NCBI GenBank assembly: GCA_021783995.1
Contig: JAJXTH010000009.1
Coordinates: forward strand, 1-64,000
From: Pseudomonadota bacterium
GTDB taxonomy: Bacteria > Pseudomonadota > Gammaproteobacteria > Burkholderiales > Gallionellaceae
Direction of reading: 5' to 3'
Length of the DNA: 64,000 bases
This document shows, one piece after another, positions 1 through 9,846 of the stretch (position 1 is the first letter of the stretch; each line of letters starts with the position of its first letter). The position numbers and the translations under genes are program-made. The notes under the pieces were generated by a model that was not told the DNA's origin, ran no database searches, and was given only the letters and a program-made list of their open reading frames with translations.

Positions 1-402
1 TGACATGCCGGTCGCATAGGAACAGTACATGCAGTCGATTTTTTCGATGATGTTGAGATAGGCCAGATGCTGGTGGTCCATCACGATGTGGTCTGATCGC
101 TTCACTCTGGCAATGCCATATATCGGGAAGCAGGTCAGCTGATAAAAAGTCACGCACAGATCAAACAGGGCCAGCGGGACTATCATGCCGTAGATGATGG
201 GTGCTGTGAGGAAATTCTGCGGGCGGACGATCATGAACCAGCGAAATATCCCCAGCTTGACGCGCTGGTGCGATGCCTTGACGGCCTGTTCGAAGATGAT
301 GCGCTTGTCTTCTATCGTATAACGCAGATGGTTTTCTTCGACTGCCTTTTGCAACTCGTCTTCGAGAGCGCTGATCTGTTCAAGAATCTGGCGGATGGTC
401 AT
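1..402 (-). CDS. Conserved hypothetical membrane protein, 3' end outside the window
   Basis: The frame is open from an ATG at 402 on the minus strand to the window edge, 134 codons with no stop, so the C-terminus is missing. The SD is good (AGGAG, then 7 bases, then ATG). The N-terminal ~45 residues are charged and helical (RQILEQISALEDELQK). A hydrophobic stretch follows from about residue 57 to 85, probably one or two membrane segments. The visible part ends in IIEKIDCMYCSYATG, whose CxxC-like YCSYA motif I recall from conserved hypothetical proteobacterial membrane proteins of unknown function. The gene lies 44 bases downstream of the CopD-like gene on the same strand and may be cotranscribed with it. 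I assign no function. Confidence 0.75.
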   Translation of the reverse strand, partial: MTIRQILEQISALEDELQKAVEENHLRYTIEDKRIIFEQAVKASHQRVKLGIFRWFMIVRPQNFLTAPIIYGMIVPLALFDLCVTFYQLTCFPIYGIARVKRSDHIVMDHQHLAYLNIIEKIDCMYCSYATGMS

Positions 403-446
403 GCAAACTCCTGAGGATAGCGAACATTCGCCTACCCCAGTATAGC

Positions 447-899
447 TTACAAGGCCATGCCGATGACCGCCACGCACACTGTCAGTAGCCCCAGTGCCAG
501 ATTAAGGCCTACCATCTTGCGAATCTTGGCCAGCATTTCGCCCGCCTCCTTCCAGCTTTGTGCGCCGACAAACCTGTTCAATTTCTTGTAGAGCGCGAAA
601 TACACATGGCCGTAGATCGCGATCATCGCGATGCCGAGCATCAGCATGATGTGCACGTGAGGGCCGACATGGGCCATGCCGCCATACAACGCGATCATGC
701 CTATTCCGCTGATGAGCAGCAGGGAAATCGACGTCCATACCCACTTGAAGAAGCGTTCAAACACCGTATCCCAGAGCTTCAGCCGGGGAGGGGGATCGAG
801 CACGTCCACCGCCGCAGGGCGCAGCACGACGTAGGCGAAGAACATGCCGCCTACCCAGACCAGAACGGACAGGAGGTGCAAGAGTTTCAAAAATTGCAT
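447..899 (-). CDS. CopD-like four-helix membrane protein
   Basis: This 150-residue integral membrane protein has about four hydrophobic helices, near residues 4-26, 52-72, 80-100 and 128-148. The N-terminus (KLLHLLSVLVWVGGMFFAYV) fits the CopD-like family, in which a His in helix 1 and WVGG are typical. The size is that of stand-alone CopD-domain proteins, which have been linked to copper or heme chemistry without a firm function. The SD GGAG sits 7 bases before the ATG. SelO ends 36 bases upstream on the same strand, so the two may share a transcript. There are no copper genes nearby to support a copper role. Confidence 0.7.
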   Translation of the reverse strand: MQFLKLLHLLSVLVWVGGMFFAYVVLRPAAVDVLDPPPRLKLWDTVFERFFKWVWTSISLLLISGIGMIALYGGMAHVGPHVHIMLMLGIAMIAIYGHVYFALYKKLNRFVGAQSWKEAGEMLAKIRKMVGLNLALGLLTVCVAVIGMAL

Positions 900-935
900 C
901 GCGGATCTCCAGTAAAAATTATCAATCGAATTCTA

Positions 936-2489
936 TCAGGAACTGCAGGACAGCATCGAGCAGCCGGGCTTGTCGATCGCCCAGTCGGGGCGTTTGGCCG
1001 TGAGGTCGGGCGGGATGCCCTCGTCGTATGGATGGCGGGCGGCATCCATCAGCCTTTCCAGCACGCTCATGTCGTTCTTCGTTGCAGCGTCTATCGCCTG
1101 CTGGGCAAGATAGTTGCGCAACACGAAACGCGGGTTGACTGCATTCATGGCGAGCCTTCTCTCCTCGTCGCTGCGCTGCTGTTGGGATAATCGTGCAGCA
1201 TACCGGTTGAGCCAGGCAGTGAATGTTTTCTCGTGATCTCGATAGAGGGATGCGTCGTAGAAAGCGCTCTTCAGCACGGCTAGGTCGGGGGCATTCCGCT
1301 TTACGTCAGCGAGCGAACGGAAAAATTCCGTCATGTCCACATTGGCTTTATGCAAAAGCTCGAATGCGTCCTCGAAAAGGCTAGCGTCCTCGTTTCTGAT
1401 CTGCAGCAGGCCGAACTTTGCTGCGAGCATAGAAGACAAGGCGGATTCGAAGACGTGGTCGAAGTGCGCGAGACCTTCGTCGAGCACCGATCTTGAAGGT
1501 GCGACGGCCTCCATCGCATCGGCCAGCCGTTCGAGATTCCAGCGCGCGATGGAAGGTTGTCTGGCCAGCGCATAGCGGTGCCAGTCCGCGTCCGTGGTGT
1601 TTGGCGTCCAGCCGGGATCGAAGTTGTCCACCCATCCGTACGGGCCGTAGTCTATCGTGATCCCAAGGATGGACATGTTGTCCGTGTTCATCACGCCGTG
1701 CACGAAACCGACGCGCAGCCATTCCACGATCAGCCTCGCAGTCCTCTCGCAGACCGTCCTGAACCAGATGGAAAAGCGGTCGGAGGATAATTTGTCGATT
1801 TCTGGAAAATCGCGGTCCATGGTGAATGCGACCAGCCGGTTCAAGAGATCGCGCTCGCCGTATGAGGCGAGTATCTCGAAATTGCCAAAGCGGATGAAGC
1901 TTTTCGAGACGCGGCATACGATGGCGCCAGGCTCCATCTCAGGGTTGCCGTCGTAGAGCATGTCGCGCATCACGGGCTCTCCCGTCGCGATCAGGCTCAA
2001 TGCGCGCGTGGTGGGTATGCCAAGGTGGTGCATCGCCTCGCTGCAAAGGAATTCGCGCAGGGACGAGCGCAGCACGGCACGTCCATCGGCGCGGCGCGAA
2101 TAAGGCGTGATGCCTGCGCCCTTGAGCTGCAGTTCCCAACGCTGGCCTTGACTGTTGATTGCCTCGCCAAGCGAGATCGCACGGCCGTCCCCCAGTTGGC
2201 CTGCCCAGCTGCCGAACTGGTGCCCGCCATAACGGGCGGCGTAGGGATTCATGCCGGGAAGCAGCCGGTTGCCGGAGAAGGCCGCGAGGAAAGCGTCGGA
2301 ACGGATATGTTCCTCAGGCAAATCCAGAAGCTCGGCCACTTCCCTTGAGTAGGTGAGCAGCGCGGGTTTTGAGACCTGTGTGGGATGGGCGGCCGACCAG
2401 CATACGTCCGGTGTCTGGCGCGATTGCAGTGCGCCGGTTGAATCTCCCGGCAGCTCGTTGACGAAGCGATTGTCGAATTCGAGTTGCAT
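936..2489 (-). CDS. selO: SelO family protein adenylyltransferase (YdiU)
   Basis: This is a 517-residue full-length member of the SelO/YdiU pseudokinase family, which transfers AMP from ATP to Ser/Thr/Tyr side chains of target proteins in redox stress control. Diagnostic stretches are NPYAARYGGHQFGSWAGQLG (81-100), the HGVMNTDN active-site loop (264-271) and DYGPYGWVD, whose Asp280 fits the metal-binding Asp. The C-terminus PGCSMLSCSS keeps two cysteines. The second (Cys515) is where animal SelO has selenocysteine, so this is the ordinary Cys form. The SD AAGGAAG precedes the ATG. It is divergent from greB across a 150-base gap that contains a perfect 11-bp inverted repeat. Confidence 0.93.
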   Translation of the reverse strand: MQLEFDNRFVNELPGDSTGALQSRQTPDVCWSAAHPTQVSKPALLTYSREVAELLDLPEEHIRSDAFLAAFSGNRLLPGMNPYAARYGGHQFGSWAGQLGDGRAISLGEAINSQGQRWELQLKGAGITPYSRRADGRAVLRSSLREFLCSEAMHHLGIPTTRALSLIATGEPVMRDMLYDGNPEMEPGAIVCRVSKSFIRFGNFEILASYGERDLLNRLVAFTMDRDFPEIDKLSSDRFSIWFRTVCERTARLIVEWLRVGFVHGVMNTDNMSILGITIDYGPYGWVDNFDPGWTPNTTDADWHRYALARQPSIARWNLERLADAMEAVAPSRSVLDEGLAHFDHVFESALSSMLAAKFGLLQIRNEDASLFEDAFELLHKANVDMTEFFRSLADVKRNAPDLAVLKSAFYDASLYRDHEKTFTAWLNRYAARLSQQQRSDEERRLAMNAVNPRFVLRNYLAQQAIDAATKNDMSVLERLMDAARHPYDEGIPPDLTAKRPDWAIDKPGCSMLSCSS

Positions 2490-2520
2490 TTAAAATCTTC
2501 CTTATTGCAGTGACGCGTAT

Positions 2521-2547
2521 ATTACCCGACAAATGCTGTCGGGTAAT
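2521..2547. promoter_or_regulatory. Perfect 11-bp inverted repeat between selO and greB
   Basis: ATTACCCGACA (2521-2531) and TGTCGGGTAAT (2537-2547) are exact reverse complements separated by AATGC. There is no T-run on either side, and the element lies in a divergent promoter region, so an operator is more likely than a terminator. The bound protein is unknown. Confidence 0.6.
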
Positions 2548-2587
2548 GAATTGAAAGAATATTATTTTTAATCCCGTGCTGGCAGGC

Positions 2588-2615
2588 TTGAAAAGAAGAT
2601 TTCGCGTTATATACT
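2588..2615 (+). promoter_or_regulatory. Probable sigma-70 promoter of greB
   Basis: TTGAAA (2588-2593) and TATACT (2610-2615) are 16 bases apart; each hexamer matches consensus at 5 of 6 positions. The predicted start is about 18 bases before the greB ATG. Confidence 0.55.
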
Positions 2616-2639
2616 TTGCTTTTTTGATTCGAGAAATTC

Positions 2640-3589
<950 letters not shown>

Positions 3590-3624
3590 AGATCCGCTGA
3601 ATTTCAGGCCTGTGCCCGGGCGGA

Positions 3625-3653
3625 TTTACCCGCTTGCCCAGGATGCGTATAAT
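3625..3653 (+). promoter_or_regulatory. Sigma-70 promoter of guaB
   Basis: TTTACC (3625-3630) and a perfect TATAAT (3648-3653) are spaced by exactly 17 bases, 23 bases before the guaB start codon. It is one of the clearest promoters in the window. Confidence 0.75.
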
Positions 3654-3676
3654 GCGCGTTTTGCCGAGGGTTCCCC

Positions 3677-5137
3677 ATGCGCATCATTCAAAAAGCACTT
3701 ACTTTTGACGACGTATTGCTCGTCCCCGCCTATTCCAACGTCATGCCGCGCGATGTCAGCCTGCGCACGCAGCTGACGCGCAACATCAGCCTGAACATAC
3801 CGCTGCTCTCCGCCGCGATGGATACGGTCACCGGTTCCAGGCTTGCGATCGCGCTGGCGCAGGAAGGCGGCATAGGCATCATCCACAAGAACATGACGGC
3901 GAAGGAACAGGCGGCCAAGGTTGCCAAGGTCAAGCGTTTCGAAAGCGGCGTGGTCAAGGACCCGATCACCATCACGCCGGACATGACGGTGCGCAACGTG
4001 CTTACGCTCACCCGACAATACAAGATTTCCGGATTGCCGGTGGTCCAGGGAAAACAGCTCGCAGGCATCGTGACCAACCGCGATCTGCGCTTCGAGAGCA
4101 ATCTTGACCAGCCAGTCGGAAACATCATGACGCCGCGCGAGCGACTGATCACGGTCAAGGAAAACACCAGCCTGGACGATGCGAGGAACCTGATGCACAA
4201 GCATCGCCTTGAACGCGTGCTGGTTGTCAACGATGCGTTCGAGCTTTGCGGGCTGATGACGGTCAAGGACATATTGAAATCCAGCGAGCATCCCAATGCC
4301 TGCAAGGACAGCAGCGGCAGGCTGCGTGCAGGTGCTGCGGTGGGCGTCGGAGAGGGCACGGAAGAGCGTGTCGAACTGCTCGCCGAGGCCGGCGTGGACG
4401 TGATCGTAGTGGATACCGCGCACGGGCATTCGCAGGGCGTGCTCGACAGGGTCAAGTGGGTGAAGACCAATTTCCCGCAGATAGACGTGATAGGCGGCAA
4501 CATCGCGACGGGCGCGGCTGCAAGGGCGCTGATGGATCACGGCGCGGATGCGGTGAAGGTGGGCATAGGCCCGGGCTCCATCTGCACGACGCGCATCGTA
4601 GCCGGCGTCGGCGTGCCGCAGATAGGCGCGATACAGAGCGTGGCCGACGCATTGCAGGGAACCGACGTGCCGCTGATCGCCGATGGCGGGATACGCTATT
4701 CGGGCGACATCGCAAAGGCGATCGCAGCCGGCGCGCATGCGGTGATGCTGGGCGGACTCTTTGCGGGGACAGAGGAAGCGCCTGGCGAGATCGAGCTTTT
4801 CCAGGGGCGCTCCTACAAGTCTTATCGCGGCATGGGCAGCCTTGGCGCGATGCAGCAGGGTTCGAGCGACCGATATTTTCAGGAAGGCGAGGGCAACCAG
4901 GACAAGCTCGTTCCCGAAGGAGTGGAAGGGCGCGTTCCCTACAAGGGCAGCGTGCTCGCGGTGATACACCAACTGATGGGCGGACTGCGTGCCAGCATGG
5001 GGTATCTGGGATGCGCCGACATCGCGATCATGCATGCAAAGGCCGAGTTCGTCGAGATCAGCTCGTCCGGCATCAGGGAGTCGCATGTGCACGACGTGCA
5101 GATCACCAAGGAAGCGCCGAATTATCATATAGATTAA
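3677..5137 (+). CDS. guaB: Inosine-5'-monophosphate dehydrogenase
   Basis: GuaB oxidises IMP to XMP with NAD+, the committed step of GMP synthesis. It is full length (486 residues). The N-terminal TIM-barrel part includes [20 protein letters not shown]. An inserted pair of CBS domains spans about residues 95-205 ([12 protein letters not shown]). The catalytic loop [20 protein letters not shown] has the nucleophilic cysteine at 303. The flap region ([18 protein letters not shown]) is intact. guaA follows 103 bases downstream, as in the usual guaBA arrangement. The intervening spacer holds short inverted repeats that may regulate or attenuate. Confidence 0.97.
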   Translation: MRIIQKALTFDDVLLVPAYSNVMPRDVSLRTQLTRNISLNIPLLSAAMDTVTGSRLAIALAQEGGIGIIHKNMTAKEQAAKVAKVKRFESGVVKDPITITPDMTVRNVLTLTRQYKISGLPVVQGKQLAGIVTNRDLRFESNLDQPVGNIMTPRERLITVKENTSLDDARNLMHKHRLERVLVVNDAFELCGLMTVKDILKSSEHPNACKDSSGRLRAGAAVGVGEGTEERVELLAEAGVDVIVVDTAHGHSQGVLDRVKWVKTNFPQIDVIGGNIATGAAARALMDHGADAVKVGIGPGSICTTRIVAGVGVPQIGAIQSVADALQGTDVPLIADGGIRYSGDIAKAIAAGAHAVMLGGLFAGTEEAPGEIELFQGRSYKSYRGMGSLGAMQQGSSDRYFQEGEGNQDKLVPEGVEGRVPYKGSVLAVIHQLMGGLRASMGYLGCADIAIMHAKAEFVEISSSGIRESHVHDVQITKEAPNYHID

Positions 5138-5142
5138 CAACT

Positions 5143-5217
5143 GGTGAAGGGATAAGAGGGAAGAGGGAAGAGTTTCAAATTTTCACCCTTGAGTGCCGAA
5201 GGCACGCTCCCTTCACC
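5143..5217 (+). repeat. Nested inverted repeats in the guaB-guaA spacer
   Basis: GGTGAAGGG (5143-5151) is the exact reverse complement of CCCTTCACC (5209-5217). Inside lies a small hairpin, GTGCC-GAA-GGCAC, near 5192-5204. The spacer is otherwise purine-rich (repeated AGAGGGA) and then pyrimidine-rich. It resembles a dispersed intergenic repeat or an mRNA-stabilising structure in the guaBA transcript, but one copy in this window cannot decide. Confidence 0.5.
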
Positions 5218-5240
5218 CTTTACCTTTACCAGGTCAAATC

Positions 5241-6821
5241 ATGCACAAAAAAATCCTCATCCTCGATTTCGGTTCCCAGTACACCCAGTTGATTGCGCGG
5301 CGCGTGCGCGAGGCGCAGGTCTATTGCGAGCTGCATCCCTGGGACATGACAGATGAAGAACTGCGCGCCTTCAACCCAGCAGGCATCATCCTCTCGGGCG
5401 GCCCGAACTCCGTCACAGAAGGCGACACGCCGCGCGCGTCAGAACTGGTTTTCGAACTGGGCGTGCCGGTGCTGGGCATCTGCTACGGCATGCAGACCAT
5501 GGCGGCTCAATTGGGTGGCAAGGTGGAGAACGGCCTAGTGCGCGAATTCGGCTATGCCGAGATACGCGCGCACGGGCATTCCGCGCTGCTTTCCGACATA
5601 CAGGACAGGATCAACAGCCAGGGCCACGGCCTGGTAGACGTGTGGATGAGCCACGGCGACAAGGTGACGGAGCTTCCGCCCGGATTCTCGGTGATCGCAA
5701 GCAATCCCACCACGCCGATCGCGGGCATGGCAGACGAATCGCGGCGTTTCTATGCGCTGCAGTTTCATCCCGAGGTTACGCATACCCTGCAGGGAAAGGC
5801 GATGCTTGCGCGTTTCGTGCACGACATATGCGGCTGCGGGCACGACTGGAACATGCCGGACTACATCGGCGAGGCAGTGGAAAAGATACGCGCCGAGGTG
5901 GGCGACGAGGAAGTCATCCTGGGGCTTTCAGGCGGTGTGGATTCCTCCGTTGCCGCAGCGCTTCTGCAGCGCGCGATAGGCAAGCAGTTGACCTGTGTTT
6001 TTGTCGACAACGGTCTTTTGCGTTTGAATGAGGCAAAGCAGGTGATGGAGACCTTCGCGCTGAACCTTGGCGTGAAGGTGATCCACGTCGATGCAAGTTC
6101 GGAATTCCTGCACCATCTTTCAGGGGTCAGCGATCCCGAGCAGAAACGCAAGATCATAGGGCGCGAATTCGTCGAGGTGTTCCAGCGCGAGTCCGCGAAG
6201 CTGTCACACGCCAAATGGCTGGCACAGGGCACGATCTATCCCGACGTGATCGAGTCTGCCGGAGGCAAGAAGAAGAGCGCGCACACCATAAAGTCACATC
6301 ACAATGTTGGAGGGCTTCCTGAGACGCTGCATCTGAAGCTGCTCGAGCCTTTGCGCGAACTCTTCAAGGACGAGGTGCGCGAGCTTGGCGTGGCTTTGGG
6401 CTTGCCGCCCGCGATGGTATACCGCCATCCTTTCCCGGGGCCGGGTCTCGGGGTGCGCATCTTGGGCGAAGTGAAAAAGGAATACGCGGATCTTTTGCGA
6501 AGAGCGGATGCGATCTTCATCGAGGAGCTCAATGCGGCCAGGGACGAGGATGGGAAATCCTGGTATGACAAGACTTCACAGGCCTTCACGGTGTTCCTGC
6601 CGGTCAAGAGCGTAGGCGTGATGGGCGATGGCCGCACCTACGATTATGTCGTGGCCTTGCGCGCGGTGCAGACGCAGGATTTCATGACGGCGCGCTGGGC
6701 AGAACTGCCTCATGCGTTGCTGGGCAGGATATCCAACCGCATCATCAACGAGGTGCGCGGCATCAACCGCGTAGTCTACGATATCTCAGGAAAACCGCCC
6801 GCCACGATAGAGTGGGAATGA
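5241..6821 (+). CDS. guaA: GMP synthase (glutamine-hydrolysing)
   Basis: GuaA converts XMP to GMP using ATP and glutamine-derived ammonia. It has 526 residues from the ATG at 5241 ([20 protein letters not shown]). The class I glutamine amidotransferase domain has its nucleophile in [10 protein letters not shown] and the His-x-Glu partner in [10 protein letters not shown]. The ATP pyrophosphatase P-loop is [12 protein letters not shown]. The C-terminal dimerisation domain has [12 protein letters not shown] and ends in KPPATIEWE, the standard end. An upstream in-frame extension to 5193 was rejected because it lies in the guaB-guaA repeat region. Confidence 0.97.
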   Translation: MHKKILILDFGSQYTQLIARRVREAQVYCELHPWDMTDEELRAFNPAGIILSGGPNSVTEGDTPRASELVFELGVPVLGICYGMQTMAAQLGGKVENGLVREFGYAEIRAHGHSALLSDIQDRINSQGHGLVDVWMSHGDKVTELPPGFSVIASNPTTPIAGMADESRRFYALQFHPEVTHTLQGKAMLARFVHDICGCGHDWNMPDYIGEAVEKIRAEVGDEEVILGLSGGVDSSVAAALLQRAIGKQLTCVFVDNGLLRLNEAKQVMETFALNLGVKVIHVDASSEFLHHLSGVSDPEQKRKIIGREFVEVFQRESAKLSHAKWLAQGTIYPDVIESAGGKKKSAHTIKSHHNVGGLPETLHLKLLEPLRELFKDEVRELGVALGLPPAMVYRHPFPGPGLGVRILGEVKKEYADLLRRADAIFIEELNAARDEDGKSWYDKTSQAFTVFLPVKSVGVMGDGRTYDYVVALRAVQTQDFMTARWAELPHALLGRISNRIINEVRGINRVVYDISGKPPATIEWE

Positions 6822-6860
6822 TCGTGTTTTTTGATTCGAACCATATTTGAGGTCTTCAAC

Positions 6861-7463
6861 ATGAATGTTGCACAAGCAATCGAAACACGCCGTTCGGTCA
6901 AGGCATATGATCCGGAACACCGCATGACTGAAACGGAAATCGAAAAGCTCATCTCAGGCGCAATGCTCTCTCCCACCGCATTCAACATACAGAACTGGCG
7001 CTTCGTGCTGGTCAAGGATCCCGGGCTCAGGAAGCAGATACGCGCCGTCGCCTGGGACCAGGCTCAGGTGACCGATGCATCGCTGCTGCTGGTGCTTTGC
7101 GCAGATCTCAAGGCGTGGGAAAAGCAGCCCGGCAGGTACTGGAGAAACGCGGACAAGCCGGTACAGGATTTCATGGTGCCCGCAATAGACCAGTATTACC
7201 GCGGCAAGGAAGAGGTGCAGCGCGACGAGGCGATGCGTTCTTGCGGGATCGCGGCGATGAACCTGATGCTGCACGCGAAGGAGATGGGATACGATTCCTG
7301 CCCGATGGATGGCTTTGATTTCGATGCGGTGGGAAAGCTCATCAATCTGCCGGAGGATCACGTCGTCGCGATGTTCGTCGCGATCGGCAAAGGGATCAAG
7401 GATGCGTGGCCGCGCGGCGGTCAGCTGCCGATGAACGAAGTGCTCGTGGTGGACAGTTTCTAA
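6861..7463 (+). CDS. Nitroreductase family FMN oxidoreductase
   Basis: This 200-residue FMN-binding nitroreductase-fold protein likely reduces nitroaromatic or quinone-type substrates with NAD(P)H. The family N-terminus (AIETRRSVKAYDP) carries the Arg-Arg-Ser FMN phosphate contact. SPTAFNIQNWRFVLV and the C-terminal GGQLPMNEVLVVD are also typical. The ATG at 6861 is preferred over an in-frame TTG at 6831 because the family normally begins at this point. The gene converges on selU, with stop codons overlapping by 4 bases. The substrate is not predictable. Confidence 0.88.
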   Translation: MNVAQAIETRRSVKAYDPEHRMTETEIEKLISGAMLSPTAFNIQNWRFVLVKDPGLRKQIRAVAWDQAQVTDASLLLVLCADLKAWEKQPGRYWRNADKPVQDFMVPAIDQYYRGKEEVQRDEAMRSCGIAAMNLMLHAKEMGYDSCPMDGFDFDAVGKLINLPEDHVVAMFVAIGKGIKDAWPRGGQLPMNEVLVVDSF

Positions 7464-8500
7464 CCTTCAAGATTCTTTGCAATCAGCTTCAGCGCATCGG
7501 GCGAGAGGCTTTCGATCGCTATTCGTCTGGCTTCCGAGAGCCTGGGATAGTTTCTTGAAGTCGCGCGCTGATAGCTCGGATCGTAATGCAGTTCGAGCAG
7601 TTCTGCGACCATGGCTTCGAAGTCCCCCGCGCGTATCTGCTCGGCCCAGATTGCAAGCCGCTTCTCGCCGTGAAATTGATGCAGTCCCTTCAGGTGTTCG
7701 ACGAGCAGTTCCGGGTTGTCGATATAGTACCGGTAATCCTCCATCAGCCCGGATACGCGAAGCTCCGTTTGCGCATCGATCACGAGACAGTCGCTGCCAT
7801 GCATCGCGCTCATGAGCTGAAGCGGCAGCGTGATCAGGCCTATCTTCTTGCTCTCAGCCTCCACGTAAACGGGCCTTGCGGGATCGAGCTTCTGCAGCGC
7901 AGCCAGCAGTATGCTGTCGAACCATTTCTGCGCGGGCTGCGGCGATCCTGGCAGACGACCCAATACAGAACCGCGATGCTGGGCGAGATTTTCCAGGTCG
8001 AGCACCTGCAGGCCCTGTTCCTGCATGGCTTTGAGCAACCGGCTCTTGCCTGAACCGGTCGGGCCGCATATCACCTGCCACTTGAAATTCTGCGGGAGGG
8101 TTTCCAGGCTGTCCAGCACATGGCGCCTGTAGGCCTTGTAGCCGCCTTCCAGCTTGTGGGCAGCCCAGCCTACCTGAGACAGGATGATGCTCATCGCCCC
8201 GCTGCGCTGTCCGCCGCGCCAGCAATAGATCAGCGGCCGCCAGGATTTTGCATGGCCCGCAAAGCGAGTCTCGATATGGTGTGCGATATTCTTTGCGACC
8301 ATCGCGGCCCCCACCTTGCGCGCCTCGAAGGGCGACTCCTGTTTGTAGAGGGTGCCCACGGTGATGCGCTCTTCGTTCGACAGCACCGGGCAGTTGATCG
8401 CACCAGGTATGTGGTCCTCCGCGAATTCCAGAGGGGTGCGCACGTCGATAATTTCGTCAAACTCGCCAAGCTGTGATAGGTTTGCAGTTCTGAACAACAT
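7460..8500 (-). CDS. selU: tRNA 2-selenouridine synthase
   Basis: SelU (YbbB, MnmH) replaces the sulfur of 2-thiouridine at the wobble position of Lys, Glu and Gln tRNAs with selenium, using selenophosphate and a geranylated intermediate. It has 346 residues. The N-terminal rhodanese domain (IIDVRTPLEFAEDHIPGAIN) carries its catalytic cysteine at 93 in YCWRGGQRS. A C-terminal P-loop domain has Walker A GPTGSGKS (146-153). selD, which makes the selenium donor, starts on the other strand only 10 bases away, an obvious functional pairing. Any promoter of either gene must lie inside the other's coding sequence. Confidence 0.94.
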   Translation of the reverse strand: MLFRTANLSQLGEFDEIIDVRTPLEFAEDHIPGAINCPVLSNEERITVGTLYKQESPFEARKVGAAMVAKNIAHHIETRFAGHAKSWRPLIYCWRGGQRSGAMSIILSQVGWAAHKLEGGYKAYRRHVLDSLETLPQNFKWQVICGPTGSGKSRLLKAMQEQGLQVLDLENLAQHRGSVLGRLPGSPQPAQKWFDSILLAALQKLDPARPVYVEAESKKIGLITLPLQLMSAMHGSDCLVIDAQTELRVSGLMEDYRYYIDNPELLVEHLKGLHQFHGEKRLAIWAEQIRAGDFEAMVAELLELHYDPSYQRATSRNYPRLSEARRIAIESLSPDALKLIAKNLEG

Positions 8501-8510
8501 CGAGGAACTT

Positions 8511-9554
8511 ATGTCCGAAGTAAGATTGACCCAATTATCTCATGGGGGAGGATGCGGCTGCAAAATCGCACCTTCCATGTTGCAACAGATACTGGCCGAC
8601 GCGGGAGACAGGATGCCCTTTCCCGATCTTCTGGTTGGCACCGAGACCAGCGACGACGCCGCGGTATACAGGCTTAACGACCATCAGGCGATCATCGCGA
8701 CCACGGATTTCTTCATGCCCATAGTCGACGACCCTTTCGACTTCGGTCGCATCGCCGCGACCAATGCGTTGTCCGACGTGTATGCGATGGGAGGCACTCC
8801 CATCATGGCGCTGGCGATCGTCGGCATGCCGATCAACAGGCTTCCTGTCGAGACGATACGCTCGATACTGCAAGGCGGCGAGTCCGTGTGCAAGAGTGCG
8901 AGCATCCCTCTGGCAGGAGGGCATTCGATCGACTCCCAGGAGCCGATCTACGGGCTTGTGGCGCTGGGCATCGTGCATCCCGAAAGGCTCAAGAAGAACA
9001 GCGATGCGAAAGATAACGACTTGCTGATACTCGGCAAGGGGCTGGGAGTAGGTATACTGGCTGCAGCGCTGAAGAAGGGAGACCTTTCAGATGAGGGCTA
9101 TGCGGAGCTGATAGAGAACACCACGAGGTTGAACAGCGTGGGCGCGCAGCTTTCCGGAATTGCCGGCGTGCATGCGATGACTGATGTGACGGGCTTCGGC
9201 CTGTTGGGTCACCTTCTTGAAGTGTGCAGGGGTTCGGGGCTGGGCGCGGAAATCCGCTTCGACCAGGTACCTGTTCTGCCATCTGCGTTGCCTCTTGCCA
9301 AGGCAGGATATGGTCCGGGAGCGATAGAGCGTAACATCGCAAGCTATGGGAACGACGTGTATTTCTCGAGTGATCTCGAAAGCTGGCAGCAGCGGCTTCT
9401 GGCGGATGCGCAGACCAGCGGCGGGCTGCTGGTGTCTGTTTCCCGGGAGTCGGTCGATGAGGTATTGAGCGCTTTTCATCGGGAGAGATTTGCTGACGCT
9501 GCCGTGATCGGCACGATGAGAGCGGGCACGGCAGGCGTAGCGGTAAAAAGTTGA
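8511..9554 (+). CDS. selD: Selenide, water dikinase (selenophosphate synthetase), Cys form
   Basis: SelD makes selenophosphate from selenide and ATP. It has 347 residues starting MSEVRLTQLSHGGGCGCK. Cys15 aligns with catalytic Cys17 of E. coli SelD and Lys18 with Lys20, so this is the cysteine rather than the selenocysteine form. The AIR-synthase-like fold is supported by DDAAVYRL, the acidic metal site and LADAQTSGGLLVSV near the end. The partner selU diverges from it. No selA, selB or selC lies in the window, so its local role appears to be tRNA selenation. The reading frame continues upstream to 8352, but that part overlaps selU. Confidence 0.95.
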   Translation: MSEVRLTQLSHGGGCGCKIAPSMLQQILADAGDRMPFPDLLVGTETSDDAAVYRLNDHQAIIATTDFFMPIVDDPFDFGRIAATNALSDVYAMGGTPIMALAIVGMPINRLPVETIRSILQGGESVCKSASIPLAGGHSIDSQEPIYGLVALGIVHPERLKKNSDAKDNDLLILGKGLGVGILAAALKKGDLSDEGYAELIENTTRLNSVGAQLSGIAGVHAMTDVTGFGLLGHLLEVCRGSGLGAEIRFDQVPVLPSALPLAKAGYGPGAIERNIASYGNDVYFSSDLESWQQRLLADAQTSGGLLVSVSRESVDEVLSAFHRERFADAAVIGTMRAGTAGVAVKS

Positions 9555-9608
9555 TTCACGAAACGGATTGGGAGTATGCTGAGCGCCAAATTTGACAAGG
9601 AGAAGTCC

Positions 9609-9788
9609 ATGAACATCAACGCCAACGCAAATGCGGTGCAGAACACCAAGGATGTGGTTGCACTGACGATGCTAAAAAAATCCATCGACACTTCCGCGCA
9701 GAATGCATTGGCGCTGATCAACGCGATTCCACAATCCGGGCCCAGGCTGCCCCCCAATCTGGGCAAGAATATCAATACGACGGCCTGA
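9609..9788 (+). CDS. YjfB-like putative motility protein
   Basis: This small protein of 59 residues follows a good SD (AAGGAG, then 7 bases, then ATG). The pattern MLKKSIDTSAQNALALINAI, then a proline-rich PQSGPRLPPNLG and a final NINTTA, matches my recollection of the YjfB family (putative motility protein, often about 60 residues). The family function is not established. No flagellar or chemotaxis gene lies within the window to support motility. It sits alone between selD and an exonuclease gene. Confidence 0.7.
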   Translation: MNINANANAVQNTKDVVALTMLKKSIDTSAQNALALINAIPQSGPRLPPNLGKNINTTA

Positions 9789-9846
9789 ACAGCAGGATGG
9801 CTGGTCGCGCGCTGAAAATTAATTGCCCACACGGATAGATACACTC

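Noticed and set aside
3626-5140. 504-codon open frame on the minus strand opposite guaB
   Set aside because: It mirrors guaB codon by codon; the translation is rich in His, Arg and Asp with no recognisable domain. It is a shadow of strong codon bias.
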